From Bacillota bacterium (GTDB lineage Bacteria > Bacillota > Clostridia > Lachnospirales > Cellulosilyticaceae), in NCBI GenBank assembly GCA_023393125.1, contig JAEWMQ010000114.1, positions 28,016-92,015 of the forward strand: a stretch of 64,000 nucleotides of DNA, in the 5' to 3' direction. Below are positions 27,460 through 36,351 of this stretch, one piece after another. A program made the translations under genes and the position numbers. Within the stretch, counting starts at the first letter, position 1, and each line of letters begins with the position of its first letter. The notes below the pieces were generated by a model. The model did no database searches, was not told where the DNA came from, and saw only the letters and a list, made by a program, of their open reading frames with translations.

Positions 27460-28439
27460 GCCTTAATCCCCCCTCCAAAACGGCGCTTTCTTATGTACAT
27501 ATCAATGAGAGGTACTGTTAAGTTCATAAATAAAATACTGTAACTTACTCCCTCTGGATAACCACCATACAATCTAATAACCGCTGTAATAACACCTGCA
27601 CCTACAGCAAAAATTACTTGTCCCTTTGACGTCATTGGTGTAGTTGTATAATCTGTGGCCATAAAAAAGGCTCCTAAAATAATACCACCTAAGAACAATG
27701 AATAGAATGTTTGATATAGAAGATTTAGAGAAAATCCCTGACTAAATCCATTTACAATAAAAGTGAGTCCAAAAATAGTTCCTATATAGCAAACAGGAAT
27801 GCACCAACCAATTACTTTTCTAATAAGAAGATAAGCTGCACCAATTAATAAAGCTAATGCACTGGCTTCACCAATACAGCCACCTATGTTACCAATAAAG
27901 GCGTCCATAAAACTAGGTAATCCCTCTGTTACACCACTTTTAATAATTTCTAAAGGTGTAGCACCTGTTACGGCATCAAAACCTAAGCTAAATGAACCTG
28001 ATGTTGGCACTGGAAAACTTCTCATAGAACTTGCATAGGCAGCTAGTAAAAAAGCTCTTGCTGCTAAAGCAGGATTAATAAAGTTTTGGCCAATTCCTCC
28101 AAAAACTTGTTTAGCGAGTATAATTGCTACAAATGCTCCCACTATGACAACAAAAAGAGGAACATTAGCAGGTAAGTTAAATGCTAATAATAAACCTGTT
28201 ACAACGGCGCTCAAATCTCTAATTGTAATAGGACGTTTAAAAATCTTCTCCCAAATCCACTCAAAGCCTACACAACTTATAACACTCACTAATGTCACGA
28301 GAAGTGCTCTTAGGCCATAAAAATAGATACCAGCTAAAAGAGCCGGTATGAGAGCAATAATGACATCTCTCATAATACTATGCGTAGTATGAGAAGCTCT
28401 TACATGAGGCGAGGAAGAAACTACCAACCTTTTATCCAT
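27456..28439 (-). CDS. rnfD: Rnf complex membrane flavoprotein RnfD
   Basis: 327-aa polytopic membrane protein. A periplasm-facing flavinylation motif, DAVTGATPLE, is at about residue 155, where the family attaches FMN to Thr. It takes part in ion translocation linked to ferredoxin:NAD+ oxidoreduction. The stop overlaps the rnfG start by 4 nt. Confidence 0.95.
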   Translation of the reverse strand: MDKRLVVSSSPHVRASHTTHSIMRDVIIALIPALLAGIYFYGLRALLVTLVSVISCVGFEWIWEKIFKRPITIRDLSAVVTGLLLAFNLPANVPLFVVIVGAFVAIILAKQVFGGIGQNFINPALAARAFLLAAYASSMRSFPVPTSGSFSLGFDAVTGATPLEIIKSGVTEGLPSFMDAFIGNIGGCIGEASALALLIGAAYLLIRKVIGWCIPVCYIGTIFGLTFIVNGFSQGFSLNLLYQTFYSLFLGGIILGAFFMATDYTTTPMTSKGQVIFAVGAGVITAVIRLYGGYPEGVSYSILFMNLTVPLIDMYIRKRRFGGGIKA

Positions 28440-28456
28440 TTCTTATTCTCCTTTTT

Positions 28457-29776
28457 CTATTTTTTTGCACGTATAACTGCTTTAGCAGTACGAATACTTT
28501 GTACAAGATCTCTTTTAGCAGGACAGGTGTATGAACAGCAACCACATTCTATACAATCCATGCCATAGTAATCTAAAAACTTATCATAATGTTCATGAAG
28601 TGCATGTCTATGAAGCGTATTAGGAATGAGGTGCATAGGGCAGACTGTTACACACTTACCACACTGAATACAATTTGTTGTAGAAGCAGAAGCCACCTCT
28701 TCCTCAGTAAAACATAAAATAGCAGAGGTTCCTTTCATAACAGGGATATTTATATCTGAAATAGCAATCCCCATCATAGGCCCTCCTGCAATAATTTTCA
28801 CCGTTCGTTCCTTATCCCACTCAGCGTATTCTAGAATTTCCTTAAATGAAGTACCTATTTTCACCTCAATATTACAAGGCTTTTTAACGCCACTACCAGA
28901 TACTGTTACAATACGTCTCATAACAGGATGCCCCTTTGTAACAGCCCTATATATAGCCACCATTGAATCAATATTATGTACGATACAACCAATATCTATT
29001 GGCAACTTACCACTTGGTACTTCCCTTTTAGTAATCGCAGAGATTAAATGTTTTTCTGAACCTTGAGGATATTTTGTTTCTAACGTTGCAACTTCTAAAC
29101 GATTTACATTTTTAGCCAATGCCTTCATATGTGCAATAGCATCAAGCTTATTATTTTCAATTCCGATAACAACCTTGGCTTCCTTAAATACTTGTAATAG
29201 GATTTTAATCCCCTGTATAACTTCCTCACCATTCTCTAACATTACCCTATGGTCAGAGGTTAAATAGGGTTCACACTCTGCGCCGTTAATAATGATGTAT
29301 TCCACCACTTTATCTGGTGGTGTTGACAGTTTAACGTGAGTTGGAAAAGCAGCACCACCCATTCCAACCAAACCAGCTTCCTTAACGACACTTATAAGTT
29401 CTTCTTTTGTCAAGTTCTTATAATCAGAGGTAGTATAGGCTCTCATTTCAGTCGTTTCTTCGTATAGATCATCATTTTCAATGATAATACAGTTCTCCTT
29501 GTTGCCTCTAAGTGTTAAACGATTCTCTATGGATTTGACTGTACCTGATACTGAGCTATGAATAGCTGCAGAAACAAAACCACTGGCTTCACCAATTTTT
29601 TGACCTACCAAGACGCGGTCACCTTTTTTTACAATAGGTATACACGGTATACCTATATGTTGTGACATAGGAAATACAAGCTCACTTCCAGGCAACATCA
29701 CTTCAATCACCTTATCACAAGTAATATCTTTGTGATAATTGGGATGAATACCGTTTTTAAAGGTTAATCCTTTCAT
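28457..29776 (-). CDS. rnfC: Rnf complex NADH-binding subunit RnfC
   Basis: 439-aa soluble subunit that exchanges electrons with NAD+. A glycine-rich nucleotide/FMN site (GLVGMGGAAFPTHVKL) lies near residue 135, an SLBB domain follows, and two 4Fe-4S motifs (CIQCGKCVTVCP, CIECGCCSYTCP) are near the C-terminus. It is first of rnfCDGEAB, the energy-conserving complex coupling ferredoxin oxidation to a Na+ or H+ gradient in anaerobes. Confidence 0.96.
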   Translation of the reverse strand: MKGLTFKNGIHPNYHKDITCDKVIEVMLPGSELVFPMSQHIGIPCIPIVKKGDRVLVGQKIGEASGFVSAAIHSSVSGTVKSIENRLTLRGNKENCIIIENDDLYEETTEMRAYTTSDYKNLTKEELISVVKEAGLVGMGGAAFPTHVKLSTPPDKVVEYIIINGAECEPYLTSDHRVMLENGEEVIQGIKILLQVFKEAKVVIGIENNKLDAIAHMKALAKNVNRLEVATLETKYPQGSEKHLISAITKREVPSGKLPIDIGCIVHNIDSMVAIYRAVTKGHPVMRRIVTVSGSGVKKPCNIEVKIGTSFKEILEYAEWDKERTVKIIAGGPMMGIAISDINIPVMKGTSAILCFTEEEVASASTTNCIQCGKCVTVCPMHLIPNTLHRHALHEHYDKFLDYYGMDCIECGCCSYTCPAKRDLVQSIRTAKAVIRAKK

Positions 29777-29822
29777 ACTGCGCCCCCTTTAATTATTTCA
29801 AATAATTTAATTCAATCATATG

Positions 29823-29853
29823 AATTATAGCATACTATTACATAAATTTATCA
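29823..29853 (-). promoter_or_regulatory. Putative promoter of the rnf operon
   Basis: On the minus strand TTGATA (29848-29853) and TATAAT (29823-29828) are 19 bp apart. The spacing is wider than ideal, so confidence is limited. Confidence 0.45.
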
Positions 29854-29887
29854 ATTATTTTTAGGATTTAGTCAAAATATAAAATTT

Positions 29888-30430
29888 TTATTCTTTAGTT
29901 ATATTCATATTTTCTTCTAAATAATCTTTAAGCCATGCTAGAACATCCAAATTGTCAATGGTCACATCTTTTAATATTTTCTTCACCTCTTGGGTTTCAA
30001 AAGTAAAACTTTTTTCCTCATACTGATATTTATAAATATAATCAATGTTAGGATTGCCTTGTATAAGTGTAATGATTGTGCTTACAACATCACCTAAAGG
30101 TATTCTATCAATATGACTATAAGCCATACTAGCTTTTATAATGGTACCTTTACCCAGTTCACTACTAATACTTAATTCACCTTGACTATTATCGCAATTT
30201 TGTTTTAACAATGGGATACCTAATCCCACACGTCTCAAGGTGCGAGTTGTAACAAAAGGATCTACAATCTGCTTCGCAAATTCCTTTGGCATGCCATCCC
30301 CATTATCTTGTATGGTTAAAACTAACTGGTTCTTATTAGGCATTTCTTCGATATGAATATGTATCTCATGTGCATGGGCTCTAATACTATTTTGAACAAT
30401 ATCTAGAATATGTAAGGATAAGTCTTGCAT
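29888..30430 (-). CDS. Stand-alone GHKL ATPase (histidine-kinase-like ATP-binding protein)
   Basis: 180-aa protein with a GHKL ATPase fold but no sensor and no phospho-histidine domain. Visible are an N-box (ILDIVQNSIRAHA), a G1 box (IQDNGDGMP), an F-box-like PFVTTRTLRRVGLGI and a G2-like GELSISSELGKGT. The C-terminal 60 residues are acidic and unassigned. Such proteins occur in Clostridia near hydrogenase or redox genes, but the role is not established. Here it is the gene directly before rnfC (111-nt gap). Confidence 0.8.
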   Translation of the reverse strand: MQDLSLHILDIVQNSIRAHAHEIHIHIEEMPNKNQLVLTIQDNGDGMPKEFAKQIVDPFVTTRTLRRVGLGIPLLKQNCDNSQGELSISSELGKGTIIKASMAYSHIDRIPLGDVVSTIITLIQGNPNIDYIYKYQYEEKSFTFETQEVKKILKDVTIDNLDVLAWLKDYLEENMNITKE

Positions 30431-30467
30431 ACTATCCCTCCTGCTTCATCCTTTATTTTTATTCAAC

Positions 30468-30506
30468 AAAAGGAAGGAACTAAGAGTTTTCTTAATTCCT
30501 TCCTTT
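30468..30506 (-). terminator. Terminator after serC-serA
   Basis: An 11-bp GGAAGGAA/TTCCTTCC stem extends through TAAGA/TCTTA with one mismatch, about 25 bases after the serA stop. Confidence 0.8.
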
Positions 30507-30530
30507 ACTTTTCAACCTGTATGGATCTTA

Positions 30531-31688
30531 TTATTTAGTTAATACACGTAACTTAATTACATTAGCAAGGCTTTCAATTTTTTGAATATCTTCCTCTGAA
30601 ATGCTAGTATCTGTATCAATTAATGTATAGGCATAATCACCACGACTTCTATTTGTCATATCCTGAATATTAATACCTTGTTCCGCAATAATAGCCGTAA
30701 TTTTTCCTAGAATAGCAGGTGTATTTTTATGAGCAATGGCAAGTCTTGAACTTGAATTCCAAACCATTGAACATTCTGGGTAATTTACTGAATGTGTAAT
30801 ATTCCCTTCTTCTAAGTAATCTTTAATTTCTTTAACTGCCATAACTGCACAATTTTCTTCAGATTCCTCTGTTGAGGCTCCTAAATGTGGAATAGCTATA
30901 ATATTTTCTTGATTGATTACATCTTCTACTGGGAAATCTGTTATATATTTAGCTACTTTACCTTCTGCAATGGCTACCTTTATATCATCATTTTGTACAA
31001 GTGTATCCCTAGAGAAATTAAGAACAGCTACTCCTGTCTTCATCTTGTCAAAAGCTTCTTTATTAAGCATGTGTTTTGTGCTTTCTAAAAGAGGAACATG
31101 CACAGTAATAAAATCTGCCTCAGCATATATTTCATCTAAAGTATTAGCATGTTTAATATGACGTGAAAGTCCCCATGCTGCATCTACTGAAATATATGGA
31201 TCATATCCAATAACCTCCATGCCTAAAGCTTGAGCAGCATTAGCTACCATAACCCCTATAGCGCCTAAGCCAATGACACCTAGTTTTTTACCAAGGATCT
31301 CACCACCACCAAAAGCACCTTTACCTTTTTCTACTGTTTTAGCCACATCAGATTCTAAAGTCTTAGCCCAATTTATACCATCTACCACTTTTCTAGAAGC
31401 AAGTAAAAGACCACATAATACTAACTCTTTTACTGCGTTGGCATTAGCACCTGGTGTATTAAATACAACAATTCCCTTTTCAGCATAAGCTTCAATAGGA
31501 ATATTATTAACTCCTGCTCCGGCTCTAGCAATTGCTTTAACACTTTCTGGTAAAACCATGTCGTGCATTTTTGCACTTCTTACAAGAATGGCATCAGCGT
31601 TATTTAACTCCTCAGATACCTTATAAGTATCATCTAACAACGCTAAACCATTTTGTGATATTTTATTTAAAGTATAAACTGTATACAA
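30531..31688 (-). CDS. serA: D-3-phosphoglycerate dehydrogenase
   Basis: NAD-dependent enzyme for the first step of serine biosynthesis, 385 aa. It has a substrate domain with RAGAGVNNIP, a Rossmann motif GLGAIGVMVANAA, the catalytic HLGASTEESEENCA, and a C-terminal ACT domain (about 315-385) for serine feedback. The start is TTG at 31688 with GGGGGG six bases before; no better ATG is in frame. It follows serC by 11 nt. Confidence 0.94.
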   Translation of the reverse strand: MYTVYTLNKISQNGLALLDDTYKVSEELNNADAILVRSAKMHDMVLPESVKAIARAGAGVNNIPIEAYAEKGIVVFNTPGANANAVKELVLCGLLLASRKVVDGINWAKTLESDVAKTVEKGKGAFGGGEILGKKLGVIGLGAIGVMVANAAQALGMEVIGYDPYISVDAAWGLSRHIKHANTLDEIYAEADFITVHVPLLESTKHMLNKEAFDKMKTGVAVLNFSRDTLVQNDDIKVAIAEGKVAKYITDFPVEDVINQENIIAIPHLGASTEESEENCAVMAVKEIKDYLEEGNITHSVNYPECSMVWNSSSRLAIAHKNTPAILGKITAIIAEQGINIQDMTNRSRGDYAYTLIDTDTSISEEDIQKIESLANVIKLRVLTK

Positions 31689-31699
31689 AACGTTCCCCC

Positions 31700-32776
31700 C
31701 TAGTTTTCACTTTCAAATTTCTTCATAAATTCAACTAACTTTTGTACACCTTCAAGTGTCATAGCATTATAAATACTAGCGCGCATACCACCTACACTTC
31801 TATGACCTTTTAAATTCACAAAACCAGCAGCTGTTGCTTCCTTTACAAATTTAGCATCTAACTCTTCGTTACCTGTTACAAATGTAACATTCATTAAAGA
31901 ACGGTCTTCTTTATGAGCTGTTCCTTTAAACAGTTTAGATTCATCAAGGAAATCGTAAAGTACTGCAGCTTTTTCTTTATTTCTCTTTGCTAAAGCAGCT
32001 ACGCCACCTTGTGCTTCAATCCATTCGAACATTAATTTAAGCATATAAATACCATAAGTTGGTGGTGTATTGTACATAGATTCATTATCTACCATTAATT
32101 GATAATCAAGCATTGATGGTACAGTTTCTTTTGCATGACCAACAAGATCCTCACGAATAATAACTAAAGTTACACCTGCAGGTCCTAAATTCTTTTGTGC
32201 TCCTGCATAAATAATACCAAAACGACTTACATCAACTTCCTCTGACAGAATACATGAAGACATATCTGCCACTAATGGTACATTACCTGTGTCAGGATAT
32301 TCATAATATTTGGTTCCAAAAATAGTATTATTGGCACAGATATAAACATAATCTGCTTCTGGGTCAAATTGCTCTTTTGTTACTTTTGGTATGTATGTAT
32401 ATTTATCTGCTTTTGAAGAAGCTACAATATTAACCTTACCAAATTTTTGAGCTTCCTTAAGTGCTTTAGATGCAAACATACCAGTCTCAATATAATCAGC
32501 TTTATATGAATTTCTCATTAAGTTTAATGGAATCATGGCAAACTGAAGGGATGCACCACCTTGTAAAAATAATACTTTATAATTGTCAGGTATGTTCATA
32601 ATTTGTCTAAGTTTTGCTTCAGCGCCTTTGATGATTGCTTCATATGGTTTCGAACGATGACTCATCTCCATAACACTCATACCACTATCTCCATAGCATA
32701 CAAGTTCTTTTTGAGCTTTTTCAAGTACTTCTAGTGGTAACGCACCAGGTCCTGCTGAAAAATTAAATACACGCAT
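31700..32776 (-). CDS. serC: Phosphoserine aminotransferase
   Basis: PLP enzyme for the second step of serine synthesis, also usable in B6 synthesis; 358 aa. The PLP-binding lysine is in YAGAQKNLGPAG, and the protein begins MRVFNFSAGPGALP, the family signature. The ATG at 32776 follows GGAGGGG; the ATG at 32815 has no ribosome site. A strong promoter lies about 60-90 bases upstream. Confidence 0.96.
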   Translation of the reverse strand: MRVFNFSAGPGALPLEVLEKAQKELVCYGDSGMSVMEMSHRSKPYEAIIKGAEAKLRQIMNIPDNYKVLFLQGGASLQFAMIPLNLMRNSYKADYIETGMFASKALKEAQKFGKVNIVASSKADKYTYIPKVTKEQFDPEADYVYICANNTIFGTKYYEYPDTGNVPLVADMSSCILSEEVDVSRFGIIYAGAQKNLGPAGVTLVIIREDLVGHAKETVPSMLDYQLMVDNESMYNTPPTYGIYMLKLMFEWIEAQGGVAALAKRNKEKAAVLYDFLDESKLFKGTAHKEDRSLMNVTFVTGNEELDAKFVKEATAAGFVNLKGHRSVGGMRASIYNAMTLEGVQKLVEFMKKFESEN

Positions 32777-32834
32777 GATACCCCTCCTATAATTTTTAAT
32801 AAATAATATCCACATTATATGTAATGTTTATAAA

Positions 32835-32863
32835 ATTATATTTAATTTATTAACATTAGTCAA
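32835..32863 (-). promoter_or_regulatory. Sigma-A promoter of serC-serA
   Basis: On the minus strand TTGACT (32858-32863), a 17-bp spacer and TATAAT (32835-32840). A perfect palindrome, TGTAAAATTTTACA (32864-32877), abuts the -35 and could be an operator. Confidence 0.8.
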
Positions 32864-33024
32864 TGTAAAATTTTACACATAATTTTAACATATGATGTTT
32901 TATTTTCTATTAGTTGCATATTTATGTTGTGGTTTTAGTCATTATACTTTATTCTCTTGATTACTCTATTATATTTCATACCATTTTTACCTAATATGGT
33001 ATATCAAAAAATACCTTTCTCAAT

Positions 33025-33085
33025 CTCCCAGACTTCTATACCTCTTAAAAGGCATATACTTTTGAGAGGTATAGAAGCCTGGGAG
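33025..33085 (-). other. Long hairpin downstream of argF
   Basis: Two 27-nt arms (33025-33051 and 33059-33085) pair with one mismatch and one wobble around a 7-nt loop. It lies 37 bases after the argF stop, in the 345-bp gap before serC. The stem is GC-richer than its surroundings. A T run (TATTTTTT) appears only about ten bases past the stem, so it may be an argF terminator, a processing signal or a repeat-derived element. Apart from this hairpin and the serC promoter the gap looks empty. Confidence 0.8.
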
Positions 33086-33121
33086 TCAATATACGCTTCT
33101 TCTGTATAGATATTTTTCCTC

Positions 33122-34057
33122 TTAGCTTAATGTTGCTACCATTACTGCTTTGATGGTATGCATACGATTTTCTGCTTCATCAAACACAACAGAATATGAA
33201 CTTTCAAATACCTCTTCTGTTACTTCATATCCTTTTACTGCAGGAAGGCAATGCATGAAAATCATATTAGGATTCCCTACTTTATTAATTAACTCACTAT
33301 TTACTTGATAAGGTTTTAAAAGTGCAATACGTTCCTTTCCTTTCTCTTCTTCTCCCATAGAGCACCATACATCGGTATAAATGACATCTGCACCTTTCAC
33401 TGCTTCAATAGACTCTGTAATTTCTACACAAGATCCTGAAAGCTTGGCATAACCTTCACAGACCTTCACATGATTTTCTTCTGGCCATAAAGATTTTGGT
33501 GCAATAATAGAAATATCTACTCCCATTTTACTACAGCCAATTAGTAAACTATTACTCATGTTATTACGTCCATCTCCAATGAAAACTAATTTTTTGCCTT
33601 TCAGCTCTCCTAGATGTTCTTTCATAGTCAATAAATCTGCCAAAATTTGAGTTGGGTGATAGAGGTCTGTTAAACCGTTATAGACAGGTACCCCACTATA
33701 CTTAGCTAAATCACTTACTACTTCTTGTGAGAAACCTCTAAATTCTATAGCATCAAATAAACGCCCTAATACACGCGCTGTGTCCGCTACACTTTCTTTA
33801 TGTCCTAACTGAATATCATTTTTACCTAAATATTCTGGATGTGCGCCTTCATCCACACATGCCACTGTAAAAGCACAACGTGTACGTGTAGAAGGTTTTT
33901 CAAAGATAAGTGCAATATTTTTCCCTTCAAGTAGTTTTCCTCTAATGCCCATTCTCTTTTTCGTTTTTAATTCACTTGCTAATGTCAATAAATAATTAAT
34001 TTGTTCTGATGAAAAATCATGTAATGTTAAAAAAGATTTACCTTTTAATCCAAACAT
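33122..34057 (-). CDS. argF: Ornithine carbamoyltransferase
   Basis: 311-aa transcarbamylase joining ornithine and carbamoyl phosphate to citrulline. Motifs are the carbamoyl-phosphate loop EKPSTRTRCAF and the ornithine/catalytic HCLPA. The ATG at 34057 has AGGGGG upstream; the open frame extends to 34162 but that part is AT-rich promoter sequence. No other arg gene is adjacent. Catabolic ArcB cannot be ruled out from sequence, but the arginine-repressor-like box favours the biosynthetic enzyme. Confidence 0.93.
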   Translation of the reverse strand: MFGLKGKSFLTLHDFSSEQINYLLTLASELKTKKRMGIRGKLLEGKNIALIFEKPSTRTRCAFTVACVDEGAHPEYLGKNDIQLGHKESVADTARVLGRLFDAIEFRGFSQEVVSDLAKYSGVPVYNGLTDLYHPTQILADLLTMKEHLGELKGKKLVFIGDGRNNMSNSLLIGCSKMGVDISIIAPKSLWPEENHVKVCEGYAKLSGSCVEITESIEAVKGADVIYTDVWCSMGEEEKGKERIALLKPYQVNSELINKVGNPNMIFMHCLPAVKGYEVTEEVFESSYSVVFDEAENRMHTIKAVMVATLS

Positions 34058-34097
34058 TTTTATGCCCCCTTGTGTATGCTTTAATAATATATTTATA

Positions 34098-34125
34098 ATT
34101 ATACATATTATTAATAAAAATTCAA
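34098..34125 (-). promoter_or_regulatory. argF promoter with ARG-box-like operator
   Basis: On the minus strand TTGAAT (34120-34125), a 16-bp spacer and TATAAT (34098-34103). TGAATTTTTATTAA at 34111-34124 matches 12 of 14 positions of the ArgR/AhrC half-palindromic box (TGAAT-W4-ATTCA). The overlap with the -35 would allow repression. Confidence 0.65.
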
Positions 34126-34147
34126 TCTCTTTTATAACAAACCTAAA

Positions 34148-34187
34148 AAAAATGATTAGCATACTTAACTATATGCTAATCATTTTT
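34148..34187 (-). terminator. Terminator after the pseudouridine synthase gene
   Basis: Perfect 16-bp stem (34148-34163 with 34172-34187), followed on the minus strand by a T run. Confidence 0.88.
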
Positions 34188-34193
34188 ATTGTA

Positions 34194-34919
34194 TTATTTT
34201 TTTATAAGCAAATCTAATTCTTCCTGTGTCATTTTACGATAAGCGCCCAAACCTAAGTCTTCTGGCAAACTAAATCCGCCCATTTTAACACGTTTTAAAT
34301 AAATAACTTCTTTTCCAACTGCTTGGACCATACGCTTAACCTGATGGAACTTACCCTCTCGAATTATCACATAAATCTCTGATTCCTCTCCGCTTGTGAT
34401 AATCTCTAATTTACCTGGTTCATAGGTTGTACCATCATTTAAAGTAATACCCTTTGCAAATACTTCAACATCTTCTTCTACCATTCTTCCTGAAACCCTT
34501 GCATAATATACCTTATCTACATGTCGTTTAGGAGAAAGCAAACTATGCGCCATCTTACCATCGTTAGTTAATATTAATAAGCCCTCTGTATCCTTGTCTA
34601 GTCTCCCTACTGGAAAAACTTCTTTATTTTGATCTCTCTGTTCTAATAAATCTAAAACGGTTTGTTCACGGTCATCTTCTGTTGCTGTAATATAGCCACC
34701 AGGCTTATTCAGTATAAAGTAATAAAACTCCTGATAATCCATTTGTTCACCATTCACTTCTACTATACTAGCTACAGGATCAATGGAAGTTTCAGGCTTA
34801 ATAATGATTTGATCATTTACCTTTACCTTTTTAGCTTTAATTACTTTTTGAACGGTACTACGTGTACCATAGCCTACATGTACTAAATACTTATCTAATC
34901 GCATCTTTTTTCCACTCAT
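34194..34919 (-). CDS. RsuA/RluB-type pseudouridine synthase
   Basis: 241-aa rRNA pseudouridine synthase. An N-terminal S4 RNA-binding domain (MRLDKYLVHVGYGTRS) precedes the catalytic domain with the active-site Asp in GRLDKDTEGLLILT. The size and the terminal part fit RsuA (16S U516) in Firmicutes, but RluB/RluE are close relatives. It follows the methyltransferase gene by 9 nt, so the two rRNA-modifying enzymes are co-expressed. Confidence 0.9.
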   Translation of the reverse strand: MSGKKMRLDKYLVHVGYGTRSTVQKVIKAKKVKVNDQIIIKPETSIDPVASIVEVNGEQMDYQEFYYFILNKPGGYITATEDDREQTVLDLLEQRDQNKEVFPVGRLDKDTEGLLILTNDGKMAHSLLSPKRHVDKVYYARVSGRMVEEDVEVFAKGITLNDGTTYEPGKLEIITSGEESEIYVIIREGKFHQVKRMVQAVGKEVIYLKRVKMGGFSLPEDLGLGAYRKMTQEELDLLIKK

Positions 34920-34928
34920 TTTTTCCCC

Positions 34929-36290
34929 CTATACCATTCGCCACGCAGCTGGATATTGATTTTTAAGTCTACCATCTTGAGCTTTCACCCAGCCTAAAGG
35001 ATAACCATCTACGCAGATTACATGATACCCTTTAGGAGCTTCATGTAAAAGGGTTTCTCCTTTTAAGTAGCGTAATACTTCTTCATCACTACTGTTATAA
35101 CAAATTCTGTTCTTAAACATTTCTTTTCCATAGGCTAATACTAAAGCGTGACCTGGTTCAAAACGCTTATTTTTAATCTCCCCTAATAAGACACCACATC
35201 TAATGGTACGAACACCCATTAAAGAAGGGGCATCAGATGGCACTTGATACAATTTTCCCTTAAGCTCTATGACAGGCAAATCTTCAGGTAAATAGGTCTG
35301 TTCTTTTAAAAAGTCATATACTTCTGGATAATCTTTTAAGCGTTTATAAGCTTGTGGTTTATAAATTGTTTCTGCGCTATCACTTTCACGCTTTAATAAA
35401 CACACAAAATGCCCTTCACCCTCTAAGTGATGAGGCCATAGTCTTAGGGCTCCCTTTAAGCTACTAGGTGCATCTATCCATTCAGGTCTACCTTGCTGTA
35501 TCCCTCCAGTAGGTATTAAAGGAACCACTTTAAAATCAGGATGCTTTTGTAAAAAGGCACCTATCATCCCTTCATTTTCTTCAGGTGAAAAAGTACATGT
35601 AGAGTATAATAACATCCCATTTGGTTTTAACATCATTGCCGCATCTTCTAATATACCTTCTTGAAGGCTAACGCAATGATCAACGCCATAACTTTCCCAG
35701 CTTTTAATAGCGCTTTCATTTTTTCTAAACATCCCTTCTCCGGAACAAGGTGCATCTATTAAAATCTTATCAAAATACCCCGGCCACTTACTAGCAAGTT
35801 TTTCAGAGGTTTCACTCGTTACAATGGCTTGTCTTACTCCAAAGTTCTCTAGATTCTTTAAAAGTGCTTTTGCTCTAGATACACTAATATCATTAGATAC
35901 AAGCACGCCTTCTCCTTGCATACGCGCAGCTATTTGTGTACTTTTTCCACCTGGGGCTGCACATAAGTCAAGCACACGATCTCCTGGCACAATTGGTAAG
36001 TACGCTCCTGGCGACATAGCACTTGGCTCTTGAACATAATAAAGTCCCGCATAATAATAAGGGTGTTTTGTAGGTTTATCTTCTTTTTCATAATAAAAAC
36101 CTTCCTTACACCAAGGTACCTCTTTTAAAGTTATAAAAGGATTGATTTTTTCCCACTTTGATAAGTCTAGTTTTAATGTATTGATGCGAATTCCCTGATA
36201 TTTAGGTGAATCGTAAGAAGCCATATAGGCCTCATATTCCTCTTTTAGTAGCTGTTTCATCTTTTCTTTAAAAGCTTCTGGTAACCTCAT
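34929..36290 (-). CDS. RsmF/NOL1-NOP2-Sun family rRNA m5C methyltransferase
   Basis: 453-aa SAM-dependent cytosine-C5 methyltransferase. The SAM site is LDLCAAPGGKSTQIA, and the two catalytic cysteines are in DAPCSGEGMF and YSTCTFSPEENE. The C-terminal 130 residues form the PUA-like region found in Firmicutes RsmF-type enzymes. It is coupled to the pseudouridine synthase gene. RsmF (16S C1407) is the closest named relative, with the exact target unproven. Confidence 0.91.
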   Translation of the reverse strand: MRLPEAFKEKMKQLLKEEYEAYMASYDSPKYQGIRINTLKLDLSKWEKINPFITLKEVPWCKEGFYYEKEDKPTKHPYYYAGLYYVQEPSAMSPGAYLPIVPGDRVLDLCAAPGGKSTQIAARMQGEGVLVSNDISVSRAKALLKNLENFGVRQAIVTSETSEKLASKWPGYFDKILIDAPCSGEGMFRKNESAIKSWESYGVDHCVSLQEGILEDAAMMLKPNGMLLYSTCTFSPEENEGMIGAFLQKHPDFKVVPLIPTGGIQQGRPEWIDAPSSLKGALRLWPHHLEGEGHFVCLLKRESDSAETIYKPQAYKRLKDYPEVYDFLKEQTYLPEDLPVIELKGKLYQVPSDAPSLMGVRTIRCGVLLGEIKNKRFEPGHALVLAYGKEMFKNRICYNSSDEEVLRYLKGETLLHEAPKGYHVICVDGYPLGWVKAQDGRLKNQYPAAWRMV

Positions 36291-36351
36291 CTTCTTTTCT
36301 CTTCTCCATCATTCATATAGTTCATTATTTCTTTTGTCTTTACGCACAACT

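Noticed and set aside
33025..33085. CRISPR repeat or attachment site
   Set aside because: Only a single inverted pair is present, without direct repeats, spacers or an integrase.
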